From positions 1 to 40,144 of the forward strand of contig DASUZB010000287.1 in the NCBI GenBank assembly GCA_036377075.1: DNA of 40,144 bases, written 5' to 3'. The translations under genes were made by a program, and so were the position numbers. Shown one piece after another: positions 32,137-40,114 of this stretch (the stretch's first letter is position 1; each line of letters starts with the position of its first letter). Under the pieces are notes generated by a model that was given only the letters and a program-made list of their open reading frames with translations, ran no database searches and was not told the DNA's origin. Source of the stretch: DASUZB01 sp036377075. GTDB lineage: Bacteria > Actinomycetota > CALGFH01.

Positions 32137-33936
32137 TCAGCCCACGTTGCGGCCGCCCGTAAGCAGCACGAAGTCCCCGAGGTTGGTCGGGACGGGGGGT
32201 GGGGTGGGCTGGTCACGGACGCCCCCCTCCACGAGTTCCGACTGCCCCGCCCGGGCTGCCTTGCTGTTCCACGAGTCGACCACGTCCGGGAAGATCTTCC
32301 TGAGGCAGAGCTGGTGGAGGACCTCGTCCTGCCACTCCTCGAGGGGGAGTGGCCGGGTCGTGCCGTCGCTGCCGGCCGACGCCCACACCTTGGTAGGAAA
32401 CAACGCCGAGATCCGCTCGACGGTGATCTCGGTGGTTCCGGTGCGGCTGAGCTCGTCGATCGCCCGCTGCGACATCTGGGCGGCCTCGGCGGCGACGGTC
32501 GCGCCCAGCCGGCCCGACTTCGTCAGCAGCGTGCTGTCGCCACCGACGTGCAGCGTGTCGCCCCGGTCGTTGCCGACGACCAGCCCGCGCTCGTTGAGGT
32601 AGTCGTGCGTCATGCCCGCCGCCAGCTGCAGGAACGAGCTGTTGAGGAAGCGCAGGTAAGCCTGGTAGTTCTGCTCCCGGGTGTAGCTGGTGGTGGCGTT
32701 CACCCCCGAGCCGGCGACCCGCTGCTCGTGGCTGCCGCGCTCCAAGGCCGTCTGGGGATCGGTGACCGCCTCGCCGCGGTCGCGGTCCATCGAGGTCGTG
32801 CCGGCGCTCGTCGGCCGCTCGTAGAGGTTCTGGCCGGCCATGTGCGGCTGCTGGCGGGTGCCCATCGTCGCCATGACCTGGTCGTCGGGCATGCCGTACC
32901 ACGGCTTGGTGTCGTCCCCCCACCACATGCGGCCGAGCAGGTCCCACCACTTCGACGAGAGGCCGTTGACGTAGTCGACGAACCACTGCATCACCAGGGT
33001 CTTGTTGATGAGGTGGCCGGCCGCGAACGAGTCCTGTAGGTAGTGGTCGCCGTAGCCGTTGCTCAGCCACGCCTGGCGCAGGTGCTCGTCGACGCTGGTG
33101 TCGATGTCCTTGATCGGTACCTGCTTGTTCTGGTTGCCGTGGTAGAAGGCGAGGGCGTGGCCGGTTGCCTCCTCGTGGAAGCGGGCCCAGCGGTGCCAGC
33201 TGTAGGGGGCGAAGTGGCAGGCGTTGCGGCTGACGAGCCCGAAGTACCGCTGGGCGCCCAGGCTCGCGGTGGCGCGGTCGAGCCCCTTCTCCGTCGCCAC
33301 GACCTCGAAGACGTCCAAGTAGGCGGCCGGTGTCTCCCAGAAGCCGCCCGACGCCTGCCCCTTGAATTCCCGCCGGCCCAGCTGCGCGCTGGTGCCCCTG
33401 CGCATCCGCTGCAGCACCGGCTCGACGACGTTCCGGGCCAGCCCGTCGACGTTCTCGGGCAGGTAGTCGGCCAGGGAGTTGAGCTCCCCGTAGCTGACCC
33501 ACAGCCCCGACGCCCGCAGCTGGATCCAGCGGACGTTCGGGAACCTCGACCTCGGGTCGAGCCCCGCGTCCCGGGCGAAGAACGCCGTCTGGACCCACAG
33601 CTCCTGGAGCAGGTGGGCGCGGTCCTTGGCGGTGACCGCCGCGTCCCCCAGCTGCTTCGGTGGCGTGTTCCCGAGCAGCGTGTGCTCGAAGGACGAGTGG
33701 CGCTGCACCGACAGCGGGGCGCCCTGGGTGCTCCCCGAGCCGGCCACCGGGCGCGCGCCACCCCGTCGGAGGGCGTGCGCGACGGCGCTGTTCCCGGCGG
33801 AGCGCTGCAGGCCGAGGATCAGGGCCTCGCCGAGCTGCGCCTGCCCGCCCGGCGGGTCGCCAACGTCGCGTCGGTCGCGGCCGTTCGGCCCGCTCCGGCG
33901 GTGGCGCTCGTCCCCCGGTCTCCTGGTCCGTTCCAT
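32137..33936 (-). CDS. eCIS-associated-type N-terminus fused to a zinc phospholipase C / S1-P1 nuclease-like domain
   Basis: A 599-residue protein (ATG 33936; GTG 33963, with GGCGGAAG before it, is a possible alternative). Residues 1-40 are charged and disordered. LGLQRSAGNSAVAHAL (41-56) and VQRHSSFEHTLLGN (77-90) match short N-terminal motifs common in actinobacterial proteins linked to extracellular contractile injection systems and DUF4157 proteins. The main domain (about 110-480) contains NACHFAPYSWHRWARFHEE, then H298-x3-D302-x5-H308 within GYGDHYLQDSFAAGHL, the same spacing as the zinc ligands of Bacillus cereus phospholipase C (H118, D122, H128) and P1 nuclease, and a later HDYLNERG (444-451). 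No secretion signal is present. A hydrolase toxin loaded into a contractile particle is the inferred role; no particle genes are in the window. Confidence 0.7.
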   Translation of the reverse strand: MERTRRPGDERHRRSGPNGRDRRDVGDPPGGQAQLGEALILGLQRSAGNSAVAHALRRGGARPVAGSGSTQGAPLSVQRHSSFEHTLLGNTPPKQLGDAAVTAKDRAHLLQELWVQTAFFARDAGLDPRSRFPNVRWIQLRASGLWVSYGELNSLADYLPENVDGLARNVVEPVLQRMRRGTSAQLGRREFKGQASGGFWETPAAYLDVFEVVATEKGLDRATASLGAQRYFGLVSRNACHFAPYSWHRWARFHEEATGHALAFYHGNQNKQVPIKDIDTSVDEHLRQAWLSNGYGDHYLQDSFAAGHLINKTLVMQWFVDYVNGLSSKWWDLLGRMWWGDDTKPWYGMPDDQVMATMGTRQQPHMAGQNLYERPTSAGTTSMDRDRGEAVTDPQTALERGSHEQRVAGSGVNATTSYTREQNYQAYLRFLNSSFLQLAAGMTHDYLNERGLVVGNDRGDTLHVGGDSTLLTKSGRLGATVAAEAAQMSQRAIDELSRTGTTEITVERISALFPTKVWASAGSDGTTRPLPLEEWQDEVLHQLCLRKIFPDVVDSWNSKAARAGQSELVEGGVRDQPTPPPVPTNLGDFVLLTGGRNVG

Positions 33937-34001
33937 GCCACCGTCCAGTCCACCCCGCTCCACCGTAGGCTTCCGCCGGCCGGCTGCGAAGGGCCGTCCC
34001 C

Positions 34002-34050
34002 GCGTCCGAACGGGCAGCGTTGGACGCCGCTCGGGCGCCCAAACGGGCAG
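34002..34050 (+). promoter_or_regulatory. Pair of direct repeats upstream of the serine hydrolase -10 box
   Basis: GCGTCCGAACGGGCAG (34002-34017) and GCGCCCAAACGGGCAG (34035-34050) agree at 14 of 16 positions and start exactly 33 bp apart, three helical turns. The second copy covers the -35 position of the probable -10 box at 34065. This is the arrangement of activator sites that replace a -35 element; repression is also possible. The region is also the only upstream space for the divergent phospholipase-like gene. Confidence 0.5.
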
Positions 34051-34064
34051 TCGAGCCGGCAGGC

Positions 34065-34070
34065 TAGGCT
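34065..34070 (+). promoter_or_regulatory. -10 box for the serine hydrolase gene
   Basis: TAGGCT fits the actinobacterial TAnnnT -10 consensus. It would start transcription about 40 nt before ATG 34117, whose ribosome site is GAAGGGAG. No -35 hexamer is recognisable; the second direct repeat occupies that place. Confidence 0.45.
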
Positions 34071-34116
34071 CCCTCCCGGCTGGCACGATCGACAGCCCGA
34101 GCCGAAGGGAGCGAAG

Positions 34117-35496
34117 ATGCCCGACCTTGCCCTGTTGCCCAGCACCGAACGCGCGCTCACCCGCCGCATCGCGGTGGAGCAGGCCGAGGGCCGCACCCCC
34201 TCGCTGGTGGCCGCCGTGGTCCGCGACGGGCGCCCGGTGTGGACCGGCGCACGCGGCGAGGTGGACGGGGCCAGGCCCACCGCCGACACCCAGTACCGCA
34301 TCGGGTCGATCAGCAAGACGTTCACGGCCGTGCTGGTGCTGCGGCTGCGTGACGAGGGCAGGCTCGACCTGTCCGATCCCCTCGATGCCCACCTGACCGG
34401 CACCCCGGTGGGTGACCGGACCATCGCCCAGCTGCTGTCCCACGCCTCCGGGCTCACCGCCGAGCCGCCGGGCCCGTGGTGGGAGCGGACCCCGGGGCGG
34501 CCATGGCAGGAGCTGGCCGGCTCGCTCGGCCAGGCCGCGGTGCGCCACCGCGCGGGACGGCGGTTCCACTACTCCAACCTGGGGTTCGCGGCCCTGGGCG
34601 AGCTGGTGGCCCGCCTGCGCGGGACGAGCTGGGCCGACGCGGTGCGGCGCGAGGTCCTCGAGCCCTTGGGGATGACCCGGACGACCCCGCTCCCCGAGGC
34701 GCCGCACGCCCGCGGCTTCGCCGTCCACCCGTGGGCGGACGTGCTGCTGCCCGAGCCGGCGCACGACGCGGTGGCGATGGCTCCCGCGGGCCAGCTCTGG
34801 TCGACGGTCACCGACCTGTGCCGCTGGGCGGCGTTCTGCGGCGGCGACACCGGCGGGGTGCTGCGGGAGGACAGCCTCGACGAGATGAGCGAGCCGGTCG
34901 TGCGCGACGCCGACATGGAGGCGGTCGGGTACGGCCTCGGCCTCGAGCTGCGGCACCACCGGGGGCGGCGGCTGGTCGGGCACAGCGGCTCCATGCCCGG
35001 GTTCCTGGCCGCCATGTGGGTGGAGGCCGACGACCCCACCGGAGCGGTGCTGCTCGCCAACACGACCACCGGGTTGAGCCGGACGGGCGTCCTGGACCTG
35101 CTCGACGTCATGGCCCAGCACGAGCCGCGCCTGCCCGAGGAGTGGGTCCCGCTCGACGAGGTGGACCCGGAGCTGCTGGCGCTGACCGGTCCCTGGTACT
35201 GGGGGCCGGCGCCGTTCACCCTGCGGCTGCGGCCCGACCGCTGGCTCGAGCTGGCCGCGCAGGGCGGCGGCGCGCGAGGCTCGCGCTTCCGCCCCGAGCC
35301 GGACGGCAGCTGGACCGGCCTGGACGGCTACTACGCCGGTGAGACGCTGCGGGTCGTCCGCCGCCCCGACGGCACGCCCAGCCACCTCGACCTCAACACG
35401 TTCGTGCTCACGCGGACCCCGTACGACCCCGACGCCCCGGTCCCGGGCGGGGTCGACCCGGCCGGCTGGCGCGGCGGCGACCCGAGCCCGGCCTGA
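34117..35496 (+). CDS. Penicillin-binding-protein/beta-lactamase-like serine hydrolase
   Basis: A 459-residue protein with all three active-site motifs of the class C beta-lactamase/DD-peptidase fold: S64-I-S-K67 in RIGSISKTFTAV, Y152-S-N154 in FHYSNLGF, and H289-S-G291 in VGHSGSMPGF. After the catalytic domain (to about 335) a C-terminal beta domain follows with LTGPWYWGPAPFTLRLRPDR and RFRPEPDGSWTGLDGYYAGE, common in actinobacterial peptidase/esterase homologues. No signal peptide is visible, so it is probably a cytoplasmic esterase or amidase. ATG 34117 has GAAGGGAG upstream. It is divergent from the phospholipase-like gene. Confidence 0.88.
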   Translation: MPDLALLPSTERALTRRIAVEQAEGRTPSLVAAVVRDGRPVWTGARGEVDGARPTADTQYRIGSISKTFTAVLVLRLRDEGRLDLSDPLDAHLTGTPVGDRTIAQLLSHASGLTAEPPGPWWERTPGRPWQELAGSLGQAAVRHRAGRRFHYSNLGFAALGELVARLRGTSWADAVRREVLEPLGMTRTTPLPEAPHARGFAVHPWADVLLPEPAHDAVAMAPAGQLWSTVTDLCRWAAFCGGDTGGVLREDSLDEMSEPVVRDADMEAVGYGLGLELRHHRGRRLVGHSGSMPGFLAAMWVEADDPTGAVLLANTTTGLSRTGVLDLLDVMAQHEPRLPEEWVPLDEVDPELLALTGPWYWGPAPFTLRLRPDRWLELAAQGGGARGSRFRPEPDGSWTGLDGYYAGETLRVVRRPDGTPSHLDLNTFVLTRTPYDPDAPVPGGVDPAGWRGGDPSPA

Positions 35497-35529
35497 CCCG
35501 GGAGGATCCGCCTCGACCGACCCGGCGTC

Positions 35530-35539
35530 CCGTAACGCT
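35530..35539 (+). promoter_or_regulatory. Shared 10-mer upstream of the first kinase-less membrane protein gene
   Basis: CCGTAACGCT lies 85 nt before GTG 35625. The identical 10-mer occurs at 37784-37793, 72 nt before the paralogous gene. It may be part of an ECF-type promoter (CGTAA-like -10) or a regulator site; no common -35 element is clear. Confidence 0.35.
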
Positions 35540-35624
35540 GGCAGGACGACCTCGTGGTACTCGTCACGGACGATCCGTGGGAGCCTGGTGGTGTCGTCGG
35601 GCCGGTGCGGGGTGCGGAGGAGCC

Positions 35625-36905
35625 GTGGAAGCTGCGCGGGCGCGGGGCGGACGCCCGAGGAGGGTGGCCGGCGACCGTGGTCTCTGGTGGACGGCCGTGA
35701 CCGCCTGGGCGGCCGCCGTGGCGCTGGTCGCCATGGCGCTGGTGCTGCTGGCCCGGAACGGTTCCGCGCCGAGCTTCGGCCGGATCGTCGCCGCCTACGG
35801 CCAGCGGACCGTCGCCGCCGCGGCGGGCGCGTCGTGCACGCTGGCGTTCGCCACCGTGGGCACGATCGTCGTCTGGCACCGGCGCCGCCACCTGGTGGGC
35901 TGGTTGTTCTGCCTGGTCGGGCTGTCCCTCGCCGTGCAGGCCTTCGCCTCGTTCTACGCCACCCACGCGCTGGTGGCGGCGCCGGGATCGCTGCGCGGTG
36001 GCCGGGTGATGGGCTGGGTGGGCACCTGGGTCTCCGCGCCGGCACTGCTGCTGATCCCGTTGTTCTGCTTCCTGCTGTTCCCGGACGGCCGCCTGCCCTC
36101 GCCGCGCTGGCGGCCGGTCGCCTGGCTGGACGGGCTGGTCCTGGCGGTGACGACCGTCGCGCTCGCGGTCCGTCCCGGCCCGCTGGTGGTGGTGCCGTCG
36201 GTGGCCAACCCGCTCGGCGCCCCCGGGACGGTGGGACGGCTGGCCAGCGGCCAGCTGGTCGCCGTGGCGCTGCTGCTGCCCCTGGCCGTGGCGGCGTCGG
36301 TCGGGGCGCTCGTCGTCCGCCTCCGCCGGGCCAAGGGGGTGCAGCGCCAGCAGCTCAAGTGGTTCGCCGGCACCGCGGCCCTGGTGGGCGCCATCGCCAT
36401 CCCGGTGCTGCCCGCGCAGGTCCTCGCCCCGCCCGCCTGGGCCAACGCGGCCCTGGTCGTGTGGGTCATCGCGATCGCCTTCCTGCCGGTGTCGGCCGGG
36501 ATCGCGATCCTGCGGCACCAGCTGTTCGACATCGACGTCCTCCTCAACCGCGCCCTGGTCTACGGCACGTTGACCACCGTGCTCGCTGCCGGCTACGCGG
36601 TGATCGTCGTGGCCGTCGGGGCGGTGGCCAGCGGCAGGGACGTGCCGCCGTTCGCGGTGGCGCTGGCCACGCTGGCGGTCGCGGCGGTGTTCCAGCCTGC
36701 TCGGCGGCGGGTGCAGGACGTGGTCGACCGGCGGTTCAACCGGCGCCGCTACGACGCCCAGCGCACCGCGGCGGCGTTCGCCGCGCAGCTCCGCCAGCAG
36801 ACCGACTTGGACACGCTCGTGACCGAGCTGGTCGCCGTGGTCGACCGCACCATGGAGCCGACCCAGGTGTCACTGTGGCTGCGGCCGAGCCGCCCGCGCC
36901 TATGA
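35625..36905 (+). CDS. Sensor-kinase-like membrane protein lacking a kinase domain (paralogue 1)
   Basis: A 426-residue protein with about eight helices, including a TM pair around HLVGWLFCLVGLSLAVQAFA, FCFLLFPDGRLPSPRWRPVAWL, and the linker RRAKGVQRQQLKWFAGTAAL. A cytoplasmic tail follows: FQPARRRVQDVVDRRFNRRRYDA, LRQQTDLDTLVTELVAVVDRTMEPTQVSLWLR (cited in overlapping parts). This is the N-terminal half of many actinobacterial sensor histidine kinases, but the protein stops where the kinase should begin, with no HisKA or ATPase motif. GTG 35625 is chosen because its start MEAARARG aligns with MEATSPAR in paralogue 2; a GTG at 35577 is also in frame. The hydrolase gene begins 7 nt after its stop. 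Confidence 0.8.
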   Translation: MEAARARGGRPRRVAGDRGLWWTAVTAWAAAVALVAMALVLLARNGSAPSFGRIVAAYGQRTVAAAAGASCTLAFATVGTIVVWHRRRHLVGWLFCLVGLSLAVQAFASFYATHALVAAPGSLRGGRVMGWVGTWVSAPALLLIPLFCFLLFPDGRLPSPRWRPVAWLDGLVLAVTTVALAVRPGPLVVVPSVANPLGAPGTVGRLASGQLVAVALLLPLAVAASVGALVVRLRRAKGVQRQQLKWFAGTAALVGAIAIPVLPAQVLAPPAWANAALVVWVIAIAFLPVSAGIAILRHQLFDIDVLLNRALVYGTLTTVLAAGYAVIVVAVGAVASGRDVPPFAVALATLAVAAVFQPARRRVQDVVDRRFNRRRYDAQRTAAAFAAQLRQQTDLDTLVTELVAVVDRTMEPTQVSLWLRPSRPRL

Positions 36906-36906
36906 T
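36901..36906 (+). promoter_or_regulatory. -10 box of a probable leaderless transcript for the hydrolase
   Basis: TATGAT overlaps the stop of the membrane protein gene and is followed by 6 nt and ATG 36913, which has no ribosome site. This spacing suggests a leaderless internal promoter in addition to any read-through. Confidence 0.45.
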
Positions 36907-36912
36907 GACCGC

Positions 36913-37752
36913 ATGGCAACCTTCTACAGCCCTGACGGCACGCGGCTCGGATACCACCGGGCCGGTGAGGGTGACCTGCTGATCTGCCTTCCCGGCGGCC
37001 CCATGCAGGCCTCGGCGTACCTCGGTGACCTGGGCGGGCTGCCCGCGCGCCGCTCGCTGGTGCTGCTCGACCTGCGCGGAACCGGGGAATCGGCGGTACC
37101 GGCGGACCCGGAGAGCTACCGGTGCGATCGGCAGGTCGACGACGTCGAGGCGCTGCGCGAGCACCTGGGGCGGGATCGGGTGGACCTGTTGGGCCACTCG
37201 GCTGGTAGCAACCTCGCGGTGCTGTACGCCGTCCGCCACCCAGACCGCATCGGCCGCCTTGCGCTGGTCAATCCCAGCCCCCGGGTCGTCGGCCTGGAGG
37301 TCACCGACTCGGATCGTCGGCAGGTCGCCGAGCTGCGCCGGGGGGAGGCCTGGTTCCCGGATGCCTTCGCCGCGTTCGAGCGGATCTGGTCGGGCGAGGC
37401 CACGGACGCCGACTGGACGGCGATCGCGCCGTTCACCTACGGCCGCTGGGACGCCGTCAGCCAGGCCCACCTCGCCCAGGCAGCGAGCCAGAAGAACGCG
37501 GACGCGGCGGCCGCCTACTACTCGGCCGGTGCTCTGGATCCGGAAGCCACCAGGTCCGCCCTCGCCCGCCTCGAGGCGCCGGTCCTTCTCGTCGCGGGCG
37601 AGTACGACGTCGCGCTCCCCCCGAAGTGCGCCGCCGAGTACGCCGGCCTGTTCCGCCAGGCCGAGTTGGCCGTGCAGCCGGGCGGCGGACACTTTCCCTG
37701 GCTCGACGATCCGGAGTGGCTCGTGCAGACCCTGGCAGGGTTCTTGCACTGA
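36913..37752 (+). CDS. Alpha/beta hydrolase (proline iminopeptidase-like)
   Basis: A 279-residue hydrolase. The oxyanion-region strand is LLICLPGGPMQASAYLGDL, followed by SLVLLDLRGTGES. The nucleophile elbow is G-H-S96-A-G in LLGHSAGSNLAVLYA, the acid is D232 in VAGEYDVALPP and the base is H260 in GGGHFPWLDDPE. GGP plus LDLRGTGES is characteristic of the prolyl iminopeptidase/epoxide hydrolase branch; the cap is short. The substrate is unknown. It sits between two paralogous membrane protein genes and could be co-transcribed with the first, 7 nt upstream, or use its own leaderless promoter. Confidence 0.88.
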   Translation: MATFYSPDGTRLGYHRAGEGDLLICLPGGPMQASAYLGDLGGLPARRSLVLLDLRGTGESAVPADPESYRCDRQVDDVEALREHLGRDRVDLLGHSAGSNLAVLYAVRHPDRIGRLALVNPSPRVVGLEVTDSDRRQVAELRRGEAWFPDAFAAFERIWSGEATDADWTAIAPFTYGRWDAVSQAHLAQAASQKNADAAAAYYSAGALDPEATRSALARLEAPVLLVAGEYDVALPPKCAAEYAGLFRQAELAVQPGGGHFPWLDDPEWLVQTLAGFLH

Positions 37753-37783
37753 AGCCATACGTCGGCGACGGCCGGCGGTCGGA

Positions 37784-37793
37784 CCGTAACGCT
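37784..37793 (+). promoter_or_regulatory. Shared 10-mer upstream of the second kinase-less membrane protein gene
   Basis: CCGTAACGCT here is identical to the copy at 35530-35539 and lies 72 nt before ATG 37866. The sequence between it and the gene is otherwise different from the first copy's, so the shared word is not simply part of a long duplicated block. Confidence 0.35.
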
Positions 37794-37865
37794 CCCGTCA
37801 CGCGGGTCGTGGGACGCTGCGGTCCACAGCGGCGACGGGAAGTCAGCCACCGGCCTGGAGGCGCC

Positions 37866-39116
37866 ATGACCATGGAGGCGACCTCGCCCGCCCGGCCGCG
37901 AGGACGGCAGCGGGTGCGGGGCCGGTGGCCGGGCACGGTGGCGTGGGCGCTGTGGGGACTGGCCATGGCCGGGGTCGCCGGGATCGCGTGGTTCGACCAC
38001 CTGGTGCGCCAGGCGGGCCGGACCGACCTCGTCCAGCTCCTCACCGCCAGCGGCGTTCCCTACGTGCTGGCGGTCCTAAGCGGCACGACGGCCGGCGCGG
38101 TGCTGGCCAGCCGCCGGCCTCGCCACCCGGTGGGCTGGCTGCTGCTGGCCCTGGGGCTCACGGTGGTGGCCTCGGGCGTGACGGACGGGTACGCGCGCTA
38201 CGGCCTCATTGCCCGGCCCGGCTCGCTGCCGTCCGCCGGCTACGTCGCGGTGTACGCCGACCACAGCTTCCTCCCCTGGCCGGCCCTGCTCGGCTTCGTC
38301 CTGCTCTTGACGCCCACCGGGTCCCTGCCGTCGCGCCGCTGGCGGTGGTGGGCCTGGGCCGCGGCGGCCGGGCCGGCCCTGTTCATGGCCTGGCGTTCGT
38401 TCGTGCCAGGATCGTTTGGTGCGCCGTACGAGTCCGTCGCCAACCCGCTGGCCGTCCCCGCCCTCACCGGGTGGTGGGTCCCCGTGGTCGGCGCCGTGGC
38501 CGGCGCGACGACCATCCTCGCCATCCCGGTCGCGGCCGTGGCGATGGTGCTGCGCTTCCGCCGCGCCCGTGGCGTGGAGCGCCAGCAGCTCCGCTGGGTC
38601 GCGCTGACCGCCGGGTTGGCCGCGCTCACGGTGGTCGGCACCGTGGTTGGGGCGGCGACCGGCAACGCCGCCGTGCGGGACTGGCTCACCGGCGTGTGCG
38701 TCGCGTTGGTCCCGCTGGGGGTCGCCGCGGCGGTCCTGCGCTACCGGCTCTACGACCTCGACCGGATCATCAGCCGCACGCTCGCCTACGGCGTGCTCAC
38801 CGTGCTCCTCGGTGGCGCCTACGCTGGGGTCGTCCTGGGACTGGGCCAGGGCCTCGGCAGCAGCCACAGCCTGGTCGTCGCCGCGGCGACCCTGGCGCTG
38901 GCCGCGGTCTTCCAGCCCGCCCGCCGCCGCGTCCAAGCCCTGGTCGACCGGCGCTTCGATCGCCGACGCTACGACGCGGCCCGGACCATCGACGCGTTCA
39001 GCGCGCGGCTGCGCCAGCAGGTCGACCTGGACGCGCTGCGAGCCGACCTGCTGGCGGTGGTGGAGCAGACCATGCAGCCGACCCGCGCATCGCTCTGGCT
39101 GCGGCGACAGCCCTGA
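37866..39116 (+). CDS. Sensor-kinase-like membrane protein lacking a kinase domain (paralogue 2)
   Basis: A 416-residue paralogue of the protein at 35625-36905. It has about eight helices, RHPVGWLLLALGLTVVASGV, LLTPTGSLPSRRWRWWAWAA, the linker RRARGVERQQLRWVALTAGL, RYRLYDLDRIISRTLAYGVL, and the tail FQPARRRVQALVDRRFDRRR with TMQPTRASLWLRRQP. Again the chain ends before any histidine kinase domain. GGAGG stands 4 nt before ATG 37866 and 10 nt before a second ATG at 37872. It may sense a membrane or extracellular cue through a partner, or be a decayed receptor; the intact frame and the two parallel truncations favour function. Confidence 0.8.
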   Translation: MTMEATSPARPRGRQRVRGRWPGTVAWALWGLAMAGVAGIAWFDHLVRQAGRTDLVQLLTASGVPYVLAVLSGTTAGAVLASRRPRHPVGWLLLALGLTVVASGVTDGYARYGLIARPGSLPSAGYVAVYADHSFLPWPALLGFVLLLTPTGSLPSRRWRWWAWAAAAGPALFMAWRSFVPGSFGAPYESVANPLAVPALTGWWVPVVGAVAGATTILAIPVAAVAMVLRFRRARGVERQQLRWVALTAGLAALTVVGTVVGAATGNAAVRDWLTGVCVALVPLGVAAAVLRYRLYDLDRIISRTLAYGVLTVLLGGAYAGVVLGLGQGLGSSHSLVVAAATLALAAVFQPARRRVQALVDRRFDRRRYDAARTIDAFSARLRQQVDLDALRADLLAVVEQTMQPTRASLWLRRQP

Positions 39117-39139
39117 CCGGATCAGGACCGCTCGGCTCC

Positions 39140-40114
39140 TCACCCCTTCAGTCGAGCCAGGGACGGTTCCAGCCGACCGGCGTTCCGCACCCGCCTGGTC
39201 GCCGGCGGCCGCAGTTCGTCCGCGCGGACCAGCGCGACGCCGGCCACGATGAAGGCACCGCCGAGCAGTTGCATCGCGGTCGGCAGCTCGCCCAGCACCA
39301 GCCAGGCGACCACGAACCCGAAGATGACCTCGGTGAGGCCGACGAACGACGACAGCCTCGCCCCCAGGATCCGGGCCGCGCCGATGCCGGCGACGTAGGA
39401 GATGACGGCGGCGACCAGCGACAGGCCGACGACCGGCACGAGCCAGCTGGTGCGGTGGCCGGCGAGCTGCACCGCACCGAACGTGGCGTGCAGCGGGAGG
39501 GCGCCGGCGGCGCCGAGGGCCAGCAGCACGCCGGCGCCGACGGCCATGCCGCCGCTGGCCATCGCCGTGGCCGGCAGGTCGGCGTCGCCACGGGCCGACA
39601 GCACGAAGTAGGCGGCCAGGCCGATGCCGGCGCCCAGGCCCCACAGCACGCCGACCGGGTCGAGGCGTCCGCCGGCCAGGTCCAGGACGAGCACCAGTCC
39701 GAGCATGGCGGCCGCCGAGCCGGCGACGGTCAGGCCGCGTGGCCGCTGGCCGTGCACGACCCACATCCAGCCGACCACGAGGATGATGCCCAGGTACTCG
39801 AGCAGCAACGCGACCCCGATGGGCAGGTACTGCACGGCGTTGAAGAAGCACGCCTGGGCGCCCGCGACCGCGAGCAGGCCGAACACGCCGACCATGCCGA
39901 GGTTGCGCCGCAGCACGTGCCACCTCCCGCGCAGCGACAGCGCCGCGGGCACCGCCAGCAGCAGGGCGGCGACGCCGACCCGTGCGGCCACCGCGGCCTC
40001 GGCCGACCAGCCGGCGTCGATCAGCGACCGGGCGAACGTGCCGGAGGTGCTGAAGGTCACGGCCGAGAGCAGCGCCAGTCCGAGACCGACGCCCGCGGAG
40101 CGGTGCTGGCGCAT
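39140..40114 (-). CDS. EamA/DMT family transporter
   Basis: A 324-residue protein with ten hydrophobic helices in two EamA repeats. The first repeat has SAVTFSTSGTFARSLIDAGWS and LPIGVALLLEYLGIILVVGW, and the second has LAAYFVLSARGDADLP and FVGLTEVIFGFVVAWLVLGE followed by QLLGGAFIVAGVALV. Such proteins export amino acids, nucleosides or other small metabolites; the substrate is not evident. ATG 40114 has GAGGAGGG upstream. It converges with the membrane protein gene; only a weak 5-bp inverted repeat (39112-39126) lies between them. Confidence 0.9.
   Translation of the reverse strand: MRQHRSAGVGLGLALLSAVTFSTSGTFARSLIDAGWSAEAAVAARVGVAALLLAVPAALSLRGRWHVLRRNLGMVGVFGLLAVAGAQACFFNAVQYLPIGVALLLEYLGIILVVGWMWVVHGQRPRGLTVAGSAAAMLGLVLVLDLAGGRLDPVGVLWGLGAGIGLAAYFVLSARGDADLPATAMASGGMAVGAGVLLALGAAGALPLHATFGAVQLAGHRTSWLVPVVGLSLVAAVISYVAGIGAARILGARLSSFVGLTEVIFGFVVAWLVLGELPTAMQLLGGAFIVAGVALVRADELRPPATRRVRNAGRLEPSLARLKG

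Noticed and set aside
32137..36045. A 1302-residue open frame on the reverse strand
   Set aside because: Only the part from 33936 to 32137 is protein-like. The rest is antisense to the serine hydrolase and membrane protein genes, open only because of extreme GC at third codon positions.
39112..39126. CCTGA/TCAGG inverted repeat between the last two convergent genes
   Set aside because: A 5-bp stem is too weak to call a terminator, although the position is right.
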